Below are positions 22,818 to 34,106 of a stretch of DNA of 64,000 bases, piece by piece. How positions within the stretch are numbered: the first letter of the stretch is position 1; each line of letters opens with the position of its first letter. The notes under the pieces were generated by a model. It worked only from the letters and a program-made list of their open reading frames with translations. It made no database searches and was not told where the DNA came from. The position numbers and the translations under genes are program-made. Source of the DNA: Ridgeia piscesae (lineage: Eukaryota > Annelida > Polychaeta > Sabellida > Siboglinidae); NCBI GenBank assembly GCA_025642075.2, contig JAODUO010000118.1, positions 862,501 to 926,500 of the forward strand. Direction: 5' to 3'.

Positions 22818-24610
22818 GCAGACCTTGCTTGAGTTGTCACAGAAGTCTCCTGTGATGGCGGCGGCCATTCAAGGCGTTTGTGGTTTGTTATATGGGTAGT
22901 GCAATCCACACAGTTCATATGCTACGCGGCGTAAAGTCTGGTGGTGTGTGGTAGGTAAACTTCCCCTAAGACCCACTCTGCGTCGTACGATAGTCATTGA
23001 CACCTACCCCTATGTGTGTTATCATCATGCTCATGCTATGCTAGGACATTTTCTCTTCTATTGACCCAGGACATTTGGTTGACTAGGTCATATGAGCAAG
23101 CGTAACACGCATGAGAAAGTGCTGTTATGCTGCGTTCCCGCCAAAAGTAAAATGTTCTGGGTAATCCATGTTGAACCACTGACCAGCTGCACACACCTCT
23201 GACCTTAACGTAAATGTCAGAATTTCATATAAAAAATTTGGAAGTGGATAATAATTATTTCATGTTACACATTCATGCATGGAAATGCGCATATCAGAAT
23301 TCAGAAGCCTGAAATTCTGTTGACATTTGTTTCTCCAGCTAAATATTGTTATTTTGTGTAAAAACGTTTTACTCTTTAGTTTGTTTCTATATGTTGAGAA
23401 AGGCAATATTACTTTGTTGGCTCGTACATAGATGTTACATTATTTCTTAACAGTATTATGAAGTACAGAGGCCATACATACATTTAGTCAGACCCTGTGG
23501 CTGATGCAGACTAATGCACATATCCAAGGTCCTGTTGGAAATTCAGTCGACTTGGAAAGTGATGCGAGTAATTATATGTATGTGTTGTTATAAAAAGTCA
23601 TTCATGTTGTTATCAGCTTGTAAATAATAACTGTCTATGCCTAGTTTGTTATGTAAATACCTGAGTGCGGGTGTAGGAGTATATTGGCCCCAGCGTATCT
23701 CTTCCTGTCATCTATATAACTCATCCTCCAGTTACAGTGTTTGGTTTTTGGAGTTCTACACATCCTGGTGCACTCTGAGGACTTGTTTTTTTATTGGGTC
23801 CACCCATCTTGTTTAACCTGTGCTCTTAAACATTATGTTGTTCATTTTGTATTTACAGCATATTTATTAAATTATAAAGTATGTTAACTACGTTGAAACG
23901 TCCGACTCGTTTCAAGGGGGATATATCCAGAACGAGGAAGATACGCTGGGGAGGTTTCCACATGGGGAAGAGATACTCCCACACCAGCAAAGACTAGTTA
24001 GCCTTAAATTATTCTGCTTGTGGTGATACAAAAGTAAACAGCTTATTTGGCAGTTGATTTACAAAAAATGTCAAGATGAATCTGTTTGAAATGCTTGATT
24101 TTCTTTGCTCACTCAAAGAAATTTCTTGTGATATTTCTACATAATATAGATATGTATACATTTACAAATTGTTGACATTTTCTCTGTTGTGTTCCACCAG
24201 GCTCCCGTTATTTCATACATTGAATTAATTTTGCATAATTTACGTTCCCCCTTGGGGGTCGCCTGGGAATTTATTTTGGCCTGCTGACCCAATCTGTTGG
24301 ATGTCATTCAACATTGCTCTCTTGACGTCAAAGTAACGTTCTGATTGGATGTGCATAAGTCTAATTCAGTTATACGCAACCATTTCAATTGATAATTTGA
24401 GACAATTTAATGACAAGAAAATGCTTTGTTGCTTACAGATGGGAAAATATACATTGTTTAACCATCATCATGTGTTGTCATAATCTAATATTGGTGACAG
24501 TATTGCTTGGTTTATCTTTATTCTTGTTTATGTTTATATTCGTGTTGATATATGTATACCTGAAGTTATATAAATAAAAATGTACAGCTACATTCGCTTT
24601 TGTGTTTCTG
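22818..24610 (+). other. Probable long 3' UTR of the F-box gene
   Basis: No coding sequence. AATAAA at 24573-24578 followed by a T/GT-rich stretch is the best poly(A) signal. Two TGTAAATA sites (about 23619 and 23653) match the Pumilio element TGTANATA. Assignment of this stretch as 3' UTR is inference. Confidence 0.45.
24573..24578 (+). terminator. Candidate poly(A) signal AATAAA for the F-box gene
   Basis: AATAAA within TAAATAAAAATG, followed 20-40 bases later by a GT/T-rich run (TTTTGTGTTTCTG). Confidence 0.4.
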
Positions 24611-25298
24611 TAGGTTTGTTTTGTATTTATGCAGAGCTATTTCCTCCAGAAATCGATAAATGGAACCATGGCCAGGGAATCGGGAAGAGAAGATCAAAAT
24701 AAACTTTACTCTGGAAAAACTTTCATGACTCAACCAATATGCAGATGTTACAACCCGTTACCGTCCACCATCATATACACATACAACAGTTACTGCATTA
24801 TGAAATGTTAATCAAAACTGTACTTAGAGTGCGTATGTCTGTTTGTTCCATCAGTCACCCATGTACATGGGTGAAATTGTACAGGCATCAACCTTTCGGG
24901 ATTTTACGTAGATATTTCTTAGAATATTGCCACAGACTTGGGTTCTTGGAGCTCATAATTTTTTTAATGGGCCAGTGCTGAGTTGGTAATGATGAATGAA
25001 ATGTTTTATAGTGATTCATAGTCACTGCCTAGTCTCTTCACCACAATCACCTATTTGTATTGTCTCTGGTTATTCATACAAGATGACCAGAAACACAGCC
25101 AAATTGTGTGAATGCAGAAGACAATATCAATAGTGTATGAATTTTCACTCTATCGTTGTCCAGAATAAAAATGTTACATGTTGGTCACTTACAGGTAACA
25201 GTAAATATTATCCTCAACCAGTAGACAATATAGTCACATCATTTTAAAGATAATTAAACAAACATCAAAATAAATACAACATGCATTTATAGAAAATT
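24611..25298. other. Intergenic region before the retrotransposon
   Basis: AT-rich. No gene or repeat recognised. Confidence 0.5.
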
Positions 25299-25530
25299 AG
25301 CACTTCCTCTCCGTGCTGGTACCTTGTTGGTGGTGAGGAGGCTTGCGTGTCTCAAGGACTCTGGGAGCTATACCGGCGGGGGCTAAAGCCCTTGGCAGGT
25401 TTAACCAAGCCAGGCAGGTCTCGGGGGAGGGACCAGACGAAACCCAGCACCTGGTCCTCCAGGTTGGGGGTTGGGCGTGGGGCTAACAACCCCACCCTAT
25501 AAAATAAATTATGTTACGGAAACTACAACA

Positions 25531-26421
25531 ATGGAAACTACTACAAGGGGCCCCATAGCAGACTTGAGCCAGCCTGGCAGTATGACCACACCTGTTGAAA
25601 GCTTACACCAGGAAGGCAGGTGTGCGACAGATAGTTTGCTCGGGCCCAAAACTAAGATCAGCATAGGGACATGGAATCTCCGTACAATGAACGAGGCCTC
25701 AAAATTAGCACAAGTCATCCGCGAGATGAAAAGATACATACTGGATATCCTAGGGGTTAGCGAGTTTCGATGGACTGGGTCCGGGCGACAGGTGAGCCAT
25801 GATGGTTCAACCGTACTATACTCAGGACATGAGGACACACACATCCGTGGTGTAGCCCTTGTAATCTCCAAGCAGAAGGCCAACACCTTGCTGGAATGGG
25901 AACCGATCAGCGATAGGATAATGAAAGCACGCTTCAACTCCAAACACTGCAAGCTTACAATCATTCTGTGTTACGCCCCAACCAATGAATCTGACAAAGA
26001 GGATAAGGAAGACTGGTATGAACAGCTGCAACAAGCAGTCGCCAAAGTGCCACAACATGACATGCTTCTGATCATCGGAGACATGAATGCTAAAGTTGGT
26101 TCTGATAACTCCAACTGCGAAAGAGCCATGGGCAAACATGGTTGTGGCGTGATGAATGACAATGGTGAACGCCTTGTTGACTACTGCTTGAACAACAACT
26201 ATGTAATTGGAGGTACCATCTTTGCACACCGGGACATCCACAAGCTCACCTGGAAATCACCTGATGGTAGGACAAGCAATCAAATCGACCACATTATCAT
26301 AAATGGAAAATGGCGTAGGTCCCTTCAAGATGTGAGAGTTTGCCGTGGAGCTGACATTTATAGTGACCATTATTTGGTAACCGCACGCGTCAAGTTGAAG
26401 CTTCACAAAGTGGTACCATAG
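25531..26421 (+). pseudogene. Retrotransposon endonuclease (EEP/APE) domain
   Basis: First ATG at 25531. Endonuclease motifs in order: GTWNLRTM, LGVSEFRWTG, RGVALVIS, CYAPTNE, IIGDMNAKVG, QIDHIII and SDHYLV. These carry the catalytic Asn, Glu, Asp/Asn and Asp-His of apurinic-type nucleases that nick target DNA. The frame ends at TAG 26419-26421, but coding continues in the same frame afterwards. The stop is thus an internal nonsense change. Confidence 0.88.
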
Positions 26422-26946
26422 AGTCAGCGCCGTAAACAACTAGATGTCACAAGACTCGCATGCCCAGTCACCAAACAGGAGTTCGTTTTGGAGCTGAGAA
26501 ACCGCTTCAGTGCATTAACAGACACATCAGAGGAGACTGATCACGACGCTACCAACAAGTGGGACACCATCAAGAAGACCTATGTCGAAGTAGCTACCAA
26601 AGTCTTGGGCCACAAGAAGAAGAACCACAAGGAATGGCTAACACCGGAAACATGGAAAAAGATTGAGGAGCGGAAACAACTCAAAATCAAGATGCTGAGC
26701 ACCAAATCAGCGAGACTCCAACAACAAGTCCAAGAAGCATACAAAGGCAAAGACAAGGAAGTGAAGAAGAGTGCCAGGAATGACAAGAGGTCCTACGTAG
26801 AAGGGCTAGCAGCAGAAGCTGAGAGTGCTGCAGCAAGAGGTGAACTGAGCACTGTCTACAAGATCACCAAGCGTCTCTGTGGTAACTACACTACTCATGC
26901 ACTATGCCCCTGTGAAAGGCAAAGATGGCAGCACTATTACAACTGA
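26422..26946 (+). pseudogene. Retrotransposon linker between endonuclease and RT (frameshifted at 3' end)
   Basis: This continues the endonuclease frame after the TAG with a charged, helical linker (KKTYVEVATKVLGHKKK, EAYKGKDKEVKKSARN). Near 26885-26905 the meaningful reading moves to the +1 frame, so a small indel broke the polyprotein here. Confidence 0.75.
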
Positions 26947-28339
26947 ACGTGAACAAGCTGATAGATGGGTTGAATATTTCTGTGATGTCCTGAACCACCC
27001 TCAGCCAGATGAACCCGCCGACCCCCCACCAGTGCCAGATGACCTCAACATCGACACCAGTCCCCCAACAGAAGCAGAAGTTAAAAATGCCATCAAAGCT
27101 ATGAAGAGTGGAAAAGCCCCAGGCGTAGACTCCATTCATGCTGAAATGTTGAAGGCCGACCTCAGTACAGCTACAAGAGTCCTGACTAACTTGTTCGACA
27201 CCATTTGGGACAAAGAGACTATCCCAGGTGACTGGGGCAAAGGACTCATTATAAAGATCCCTAAGAAAGGCAACCTCCAAGTCTGTGACAATTGGCGAGG
27301 AATCACACTCTTGTCCATCCCCAGCAAAGTCTTCTGTAGAATCCTTCTTGGAAGAATCGAGACAGCTATCGACAAGAAGCTGAGGCAAGAACAAGCGGGA
27401 TTCCGGAAGAGAAGAGGGTGCACTGATTAGATCTTTGCATTGAGAAACATCATAGAGCAGACTCTAGAATGGAACTGCCCACTGTATATCAACTCCATTG
27501 ATTTCAAAAAGGCCTTTGATAGTATCCACCATGACACTCTGTGGAAGATCCTAAGATCCTATGGAGTACCTCTAAAGATTGTTTCACTGATAGAGACGTT
27601 CTACAACCACTTTGAATGCAATGTCATCCTCCGTAATACCTCGTCTGAGTGGTTCACAGTAAAATCGGGTGTTAGACAGGGATGTATCCTCTCGCCCATC
27701 CTCTTCTTGGTCGTCATCGACTGGGTTATGCGGAAAACTACATCAGATAAACCCAGGGGTATCCAGTGGACTCTCTTTTCCCAGTTAGAAGACCTCGACT
27801 TTGCCGATGACCTTGCATTTCTATCAATAAAACTTGACCATCTGCAGGAAAAAACTGATCGATTAGAGAGATATGCAAAGCAAACTGGGCTTACACCCAA
27901 GACACAAGTGATGAGCATCAACACCACACCAACCGCACCTGTTACCGTAAATGGTGAACCACTTGAGTTTGTACAGGACTTTACTTACCTGGGTAGTCTC
28001 ATCAGCAAAGACAATGGAGGCCAAAAAGACATCAAGGCAAGACTCGGTAACGCCCGCTGTGCATTCGCCAAACTGCAGAACATTTGGAAGTCTAACCAGT
28101 ACACCACCAAAATGAAGATAAGACTTTACAACAGTAATGTGAAGTCCATCCTACTGTATGGCTCAGAGTGCTGGCGAGTGGTAAAAGGGGACATGGCAAA
28201 GATCGATGCGTTCCATAATAGATGCCTAAGAAAGATCTGCCGAATATTCTGGCCAAATATAATTTCTAACGTGGACCTCTATAAGAAGATGGGTTGCAAC
28301 AGTGCTGTCCTCGAAATCAAATGCAGACAACTAAGATGA
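26879..28339 (+). pseudogene. Retrotransposon reverse transcriptase domain, with nonsense codons
   Basis: RT motifs in order: KSGKAPGVDSIHAEM, PKKGNLQVCDNWRGITLLS, QEQAGFRKRRGCTD, DFKKAFDSIHHDTLW, SGVRQGCILSPILF, LDFADDLAFLS (catalytic ADD) and FTYLGSLIS. TAG at 27428-27430 interrupts just after RRGCTD, and TGA at 28337-28339 precedes LGHVLRM. Both are single-codon breaks in an otherwise continuous frame. Confidence 0.88.
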
Positions 28340-28576
28340 CTAGGGCATGTTCTGCGAATGCCCCAAGACAGCATCCCCAAAGTGGCACTGAGATGGACAC
28401 CACCTGGAAAAAGGAAACGAGGACGGCCAAAGATGACATGGCGACAATCAGTAATGGCCGAGCTGAAAGAGATGGGGCTGTCCTGGGGTGAGGCCCAGGC
28501 CTCAGCAAAAGACAGGACCTTGTGGCGAAGCATTGTTGTGGCCTTATGTCCCACTGGGGACGAAGAGGATAAGTAA
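28340..28576 (+). pseudogene. Retrotransposon C-terminal block
   Basis: Same frame as the RT after the TGA: LGHVLRMPQDSIPKVALRW, then TPPGKRKRGRPKMTWRQSV and EMGLSWGEAQASAKDRTLWR. This basic region ends most polyproteins of this kind. A natural stop is followed by the TAAG-rich tail. Confidence 0.85.
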
Positions 28577-28590
28577 AGTAAGTAAGTAGT

Positions 28591-29433
28591 AATTTTGAAG
28601 ATATAGCTTAAAACATGTAGGCTGGCAGGCAACTGTCTAGTTTAACAGGGGTCTAGTGGGTTATTGATTCAGCCCCTGCCACTGTTGCCAGAGAGCAATT
28701 AGTCAATGTGTTCCATGCAACAATAGAAGGCAGCTTAACTGGTGCTGTGGTAATGGCTGCCCTCTATTGGGTGAACACACAGATACCAGCAGATCGTTTT
28801 CTGAGAGCAGCTAAAAGTCCAAGCAGAAACAGACAAAATGTTAACTTTTTTGAGGCCCCAAGATACCTATACAAAATCCTAGTCAACTAAACATGTCTTG
28901 TGTTCAATGAGAATACCCTAAGGTATGCCTACCTGGGGTATACAAAATTAGAGCAAAAGCTACAGAACAATGTAAGGAAACTGAAAATGTACCACTTTGT
29001 AGGTCGTAGAGGACCCTAGGTTTTTAAATGAGTCAAATTTAAGTTTCTTGTGCATAGTGACAGTACCCTAAGAAATGTCTATGCAAAATTTGAAAAATAG
29101 ACCTTCGATGGTTTGTGAGATCTGAGAGCTAACAGTGGATTGTGGATGGCACATGAAGTTAAAACTTACTGTTTTATATTTTATTATAAATAATTTACAA
29201 TAATAGCACCTACCCCGGGGGTACACCCAAGTAGCTGACAGGTTGTCTGTCGCTGCAGCATCAGTTCTGTGTTGCTGATATTGCTGTCAAACTAAATCCA
29301 AATTAATGTAGTTTTCATAAGTGATCATTTCAGAATTATCAAAATGTTTGAAATTATTTTTAATTTAATAATAATTTATAAGACATCAGACAAAATTACT
29401 TTCATTTTGAGAGGAGCCATCCATGTTTACTCT
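28591..29433. other. Non-coding spacer between two LINE-derived sequences
   Basis: No gene recognised. CTACCCCGGGGGTA at about 29212 is nearly the same as ACTACCCCGGGGGTAT at about 10772 in a WDR59 intron, so both may be remnants of one dispersed repeat. Confidence 0.35.
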
Positions 29434-29665
29434 CTGCATTGGCTTCCAGTTGTATATCAAATAAAATTAGCTACTGTTATACAATGTGCCTTTCTATTCT
29501 ACAGCTATCATATTTAGTTAATCTCCTGTATGTTTATACCCCCAGGACTCTTAGGTCATTAATTTCCCAACAACTTGTTGTTCCTAAAACTTAGCTCAAT
29601 ATTGAAAACATGCTTTCTTTGAAGCTGCACCTGAAATCTGGAATCAACTTCCTCTCAGTATAAAA
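29434..29665 (+). mobile_element. Decayed LINE fragment (RT C-terminal region)
   Basis: Three protein blocks in three frames: LHWLPVVYQIK at 29434, TLRSLISQQLVVPKT at 29547 and EAAPEIWNQLPLSIK at 29621. This order (LHWLPV..I, LRS..LLVP, APxLWNxLP) is typical of the region after the RT domain in CR1/jockey-like LINEs. At least two frameshifts separate the blocks. It is a different family from the element at 25299-28590. Confidence 0.75.
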
Positions 29666-29935
29666 GCACCTATGTTAACTATTAAAAATAAATAATAAAA
29701 GTGGTGTTACAATACTTATAAAAATAGAACTGCAGAACACTCTGAACGTATTGTGTACAATTTTTTTTTTTTACTTAGGCTGCAGATCAGATAAGTAAAA
29801 TGAACAGCAGCCAAGAATCCACCGAGTTGGATAAAATGATTTAATCACACAAAATAATGAATCCTAAATTACGTATATACACATATATAATAAATTATGT
29901 ATCTATAATATACTGAATTTACATAAACTGTTAAT

Positions 29936-29937
<2 letters not shown>

Positions 29938-30030
<93 letters not shown>
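29938..30030. repeat. (TA)n microsatellite next to the DNA transposon
   Basis: About 45 TA dinucleotides end 15 bases before the left transposon end. The transposon appears to have a TA target. Confidence 0.95.
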
Positions 30031-30034
<4 letters not shown>

Positions 30035-30046
30035 AATGTTTGTATA

Positions 30047-30510
30047 GTCCAGCCGATATGTGAATGAATTGTGCGTTTTATGATACAAGTGTGAAATTTG
30101 GCACAAACGTAGAACACATAAATACAAAAATATTTGGATATAGGGCCATCTCCAATTTCGCCCGGAAAGGCATTGGCGGCCATTTTCTAAGATGGCCGCC
30201 GTAAACCTATTTTCTCATATCTTAGTAACTGCGTCAAGTAAATCAGTCCTTTTGGTATTGAAACCTAGATGTTCGGGGTCAGCCATTTCATATGTATTAC
30301 ATTTGACCTTCTCCGACATTAACATCCGCCATTTTTAAAGATGGCGGCCGCCAAGACTAATAACCGTATATCTCATGACCTACGCGACCTAGAAAGCTAA
30401 TGTTATGGTCAAAATGTAGGTAACTAGACCGCCGATTCCACTGTATTAATATTTTGTATTTGACCTTTGCCAACCTTCATGTCCGCTAAAACGAATTTTT
30501 ATACACATTT
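30047..30510 (+). repeat. Left terminal inverted repeat of the DNA transposon
   Basis: Imperfect complement of 33640-34104. Beyond it, at 30570-30630, a further copy of the ACATATGACCTTCTCC..CCGCCATTTTTAAAGATGG segment (also at 30290-30345) shows that the arm itself contains tandemly repeated modules of about 285 bp. Confidence 0.8.
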
Positions 30511-31160
30511 ACAATGCTTCAGTCAGAACCGCCATATTTTTGTCAAAATGTAACTTTATTCAAAGTAACGATTTCAAATATGTTACATATGACCTTCTCC
30601 AATACTAATATCCGCCATTTTTAAAGATGGCGCCTTTCAAAACCAAACTTCTTCACATCTTGAGAACTAAACCACCTAGAGAGAAAACATTGTCTTTATA
30701 GTTAAGATTTTTCGTGCTGCTATTTTAAATATGCTACTTTTGATCCTATCGGACATTCGTATCGGTCTTTTTTCAAGATGGTGACTATAAATGGCGGTTA
30801 TTTTCTATAATGGCTATCTACAAACGCTATTTACTAGCTAGCCTATATTCATGAGAGGAGTATCAGAAGTCGTTCCCTCTCTTGATGTTTAGAAAAGTTT
30901 ACGTTAACTCCGAAATGCCTCACAGTTTTAACTCATTGTTTATTTAATTTTGCGTTGTTTGATTCCATGTTTTGTGATATGTCAACAGACACATTCAACA
31001 GCAGAAACTTACTATGTCGTCTGTGACAGTTCAGCATTCCTGTAACACATGTGTGTATGTAACACGATAAGTGTATACACATTGTCCATGACCAAAATGT
31101 TCTATGGAAAGTGTAACAGTTACTAACTACTAGACGTCCTAATGTTTACTGTGTCGCACA

Positions 31161-33319
31161 TTAGCTACGAGCACACAGTCCACCACAGTAGCAAAGAGCA
31201 GTGCATTGAAGTCCTGCCTTGAGGCACTTACATAGTCCCATGCATCCCTTCTTGCAACCACAGCGCAGTAGTTCTCGACAAGCTTGTGTCGCTTCAGGAA
31301 GAGTTGTCCAATATATTTTCCAACCGCCATTTTCATTCCTGTTCCACCCCCATTCACTTGGAGATGGAAGCTCCGGAGTCGCGATCATCGTCTGTACCCA
31401 ACAGTGGCCGGCTTGGTAAGCAGCCCGCTTTGTGTGCTGGAGAAATACTGCTTGTGTCGGAGGAAGACCGTCAATAGCTCTACCTTTCTGTGTGAACAGC
31501 TGCTTCCTCGCTCAATTGAGAAATTCCTGGCTGCTAGTACAGTCGTACAGATGGACTACAAATCGTTCCAGTGGACTCAGCCAATTTTCTACGGTCACCG
31601 GGGTAGCAGCCAAGGCACAGAAAGCTGGTGTGATTTCGTCATAGGCATTCCACATGCCCCATGCAGTGCGTTTGCCCCTGCCTCCAAAACATGACACCGT
31701 GTCACAACCAGTGAAGGCATGAAACATTGGCTTAGCAACACAACAATCAGGACCCAGTGCGTCGGCCATCTCGTGGGTCGGTAAATATCGAAAGTTATTT
31801 CCAGCACCAAAGGCAATCCACAGTTCGGTGATGTTTAGGCGCTGAGCTGATGCCACTGCAAGAACAACCACGTCCGTGTCAATTGTTTGAATGGATACCT
31901 TGTTATACCCTTGTTTCACAGCATCATCCATGTGGAGTAGGATTCGTGTGTCCTCTTCTTCATGGGTGCATGGAGCAAGGCCTGACACGTCTCGGGACTG
32001 ATGAGATATGATGTACGGCAGGAACACTTGGGTTGCGTAATCGGAAAATGTCTTTGCAAAACCCGGTCAAAGCGTGTTAACGATTGCAGCCCCATCAAGC
32101 AGGATGACTTGGACGACAGGAGTGGGGGAAAGGTCTTGTGTAGGAACGAGATCTTCCAAGCAGCCGACCAGATCAGACTTTGTTCCTGTCCGCAGTTTCC
32201 CCATTTGTGATAAAGCAGGTGGATTTTCATGTTGAAAGAACTGATCGAGATCACCACTCCGTATTTGCGACGCTATGTACAACCTGGAGAACAGAGAACA
32301 GCCATTATTGAGTGATGACCGCTGTAGTTGTGCTCTTGATTTCTCTCGCACTGGTGGCCGGCTGAACAGTAGTAGGTTATTTCTCTTGATGGGATCTGTA
32401 ATGGGCTTTGTTTGGTTGACAAGGCTCTCGTTGACGTAGGTGTCATACTGCTCTTGTCCGAGAGATTTGATCTGACGCAACGTGTCAATCACAGCTGGAT
32501 CTGCAAGGTCTCTGCTATCCAGTACAAGCAAATCATTGCTGTTCTCAGCGAATGGATTTCCCATCTCTTCTATTACAGCAGTTAATGACGTAATATCTCG
32601 TCCGAATGTCATCTGTGCATGTTTCGTCTGCTCGTGATGCCGGAAATCTGTTTTCTTTTTCTTCATGGTTGAAACCTCAAATTCTCCAATCAGACGTGCC
32701 ATTTCAGGGCCAGTCACCATCCAACGCCGCAGTGCTGCAGGGTTCTCAGTCAGACCCACACCCCCACGACCACCCTTCACAGAGGCATTATTCTGTTCAT
32801 GAGCATGGTCAATCGCAATACCAGAGAACACGTGTGTTGTTTTCTTGATGCATTGCGTAAAGTCTCTCTAACTGGAGGCATGCCGCAGAAGAAACATGTT
32901 TTGGTGGAAGGAGGTGCTTCTTCTGTAGACTGACGGGTGAACTTCTTGGAAGCAGCTGTATTGTCCTCAATGCGAGATTTCCTCTTCTCTGCTCGCTCAA
33001 GTTTTGTCTTGTTGAATTGTAATCGACAAGAGTCATGGCATTTGGCTTGGTGCTGTCGGAAGGTTGTCTCAATGCCAACACCATCATCTAACCTTGATAG
33101 ATTGATTGTCTTAGGCAAACAACCAACCTTGCCGAAACCCTTAATATTGTCAGCGATAGTCTTGTAACCAACCCCCTCTGCGTCACGTTTTGAAGAAGCA
33201 GGACAGCGAAGCACCTCCGGTGTGTCCTCCTGACACAGAACGCATTTGTTCCAGTTGGTCGTCAGACATAGTACATTGGATGTTCCAGGCTGATCGACCA
33301 TTTTATATACCTTAGCCAT
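31161..33319 (-). pseudogene. Broken transposon-borne gene of an uncharacterised multicopy family
   Basis: Reading starts near 33319 (MAKVYKMVDQPGTSNV). The N-terminal part has CVLCQEDT, then KVGCLPKTINLSRLDDGVG and HQAKCHDSCRLQF, a likely zinc-binding region. The middle has THEEEDTRILLHMDDAV, then TIDTDVVVLAVASAQ, MFHAFTGCDTVSCFGGRGKR and TAWGMWNAYDEITPAF. The Asp-rich DTDVVVLA pattern recalls PIN/FEN-type nuclease cores, but this is only a resemblance. The C terminus is Cys-rich (LLRCGCKKGCMGLCKC, CTALCYCGGLC). The gene has one frameshift at about 32825, TGA at 32067-32069 and TGA at 31512-31514. The protein also seems shortened between FLPYIISHQ and SRDVSGLAPC. Its place inside inverted repeats suggests it is the mobility gene or cargo of the element. 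Confidence 0.75.
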
Positions 33320-33639
33320 TCAGATATTATGGCAATTACGCTCTTCTTGTGAATATATGGTGTAGAAGGATGTCATAACTCTACGGATTACCTGCATTAC
33401 ATTAAAAAGATACCTACATGTTCTATGATTTGTACATTCCGCATTTATATCATCTAACATAACACATATTCAAAAACGAAGCGCGGTTTCCTTTCTTTTT
33501 GGTCATGTGACATCCTCGCAACCACATGATCAGCTGCTAAACCGCCTACCGATCGAAAAAACATAATATTAATATGTGCATAATTATTGAAACTAATAGG
33601 CGACAATTTAAGGCGATACGTTGTCGTTCCAACGGCCGT

Positions 33640-34104
33640 CATTTTATAAAATGGTGGTACGAAGGTCGATGAAGGTCAAATGCAAAAATATTCAAATCAT
33701 TCACATCGGCTGTCCACATACGTTTCCTGTGACAACAACATTACCGCTCCATGTAACGTACGTAGTTCGTGAGATATGGGAACATTAGTGTTGGCGGCCG
33801 CCATCTTTACAAATGGCGGATTTGAATGTCGTAGAAGGTCAAATATAACATATTTGAAATAACTGACCCAGAAGTTGTATGTTTTGGTTCCAAAACATCT
33901 AGTCTACGTTGCAAGTCTTTAGATAGAGGAAATTGGTTTTTGGCGGCCATCTTTAAAATGGCTGCCAACCTCTTCCAGGGCAAAATCTGAGATGGCCCTA
34001 TATCCAAATATTTGTGTAATTGTGTACTCTATGCGTGTGCCAAATTTCATGCTTGTATCATAAAACGCACAATTCGACCACATTTTGTCACATATCGGCT
34101 GCAC
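33640..34104 (-). repeat. Right terminal inverted repeat of the DNA transposon
   Basis: Minus-strand copy of the left arm, ending at 34104 next to TA. It keeps the small palindromes CCGCCAT..ATGGCGG seen in the left arm. Confidence 0.8.
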
Positions 34105-34106
34105 TA

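Larger units (their letters stand above)
25299..28590 (+). mobile_element. Non-LTR retrotransposon (endonuclease + reverse transcriptase), nearly full length but inactivated
   Basis: GC-rich leader 25299-25530, then an endonuclease and a reverse transcriptase that would form one long polyprotein, then a 3' end with TAAG repeats (TAAGTAAAGTAAGTAAGTAG). The order APE-RT, the 3' protein block GKRKRGRPKMTWRQSV and the short tandem 3' tail resemble RTE-like elements common in molluscs. Clade assignment is tentative. The frame is broken by TAG 26419, a frameshift at about 26885-26905, TAG 27428 and TGA 28337, so this copy cannot move by itself. Confidence 0.88.
30047..34104. mobile_element. DNA transposon, ~4.06 kb, with ~450-bp imperfect terminal inverted repeats
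   Basis: The left end starts GTCCAGCCGATATGTGA at 30047. The right end, read on the minus strand from 34104, starts GTGCAGCCGATATGTGA. Both ends are flanked by TA (30045-30046, 34105-34106). The arms align for about 450 bases with clear matches such as TTGTGCGTTTTATGATACAAG, TTTGGATATAGGGCCATCTC and ATCCGCCATTT..AAAGATGGCGG. One broken minus-strand gene (33319 to about 31161) fills the centre. The superfamily is not clear to me. Confidence 0.82.
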
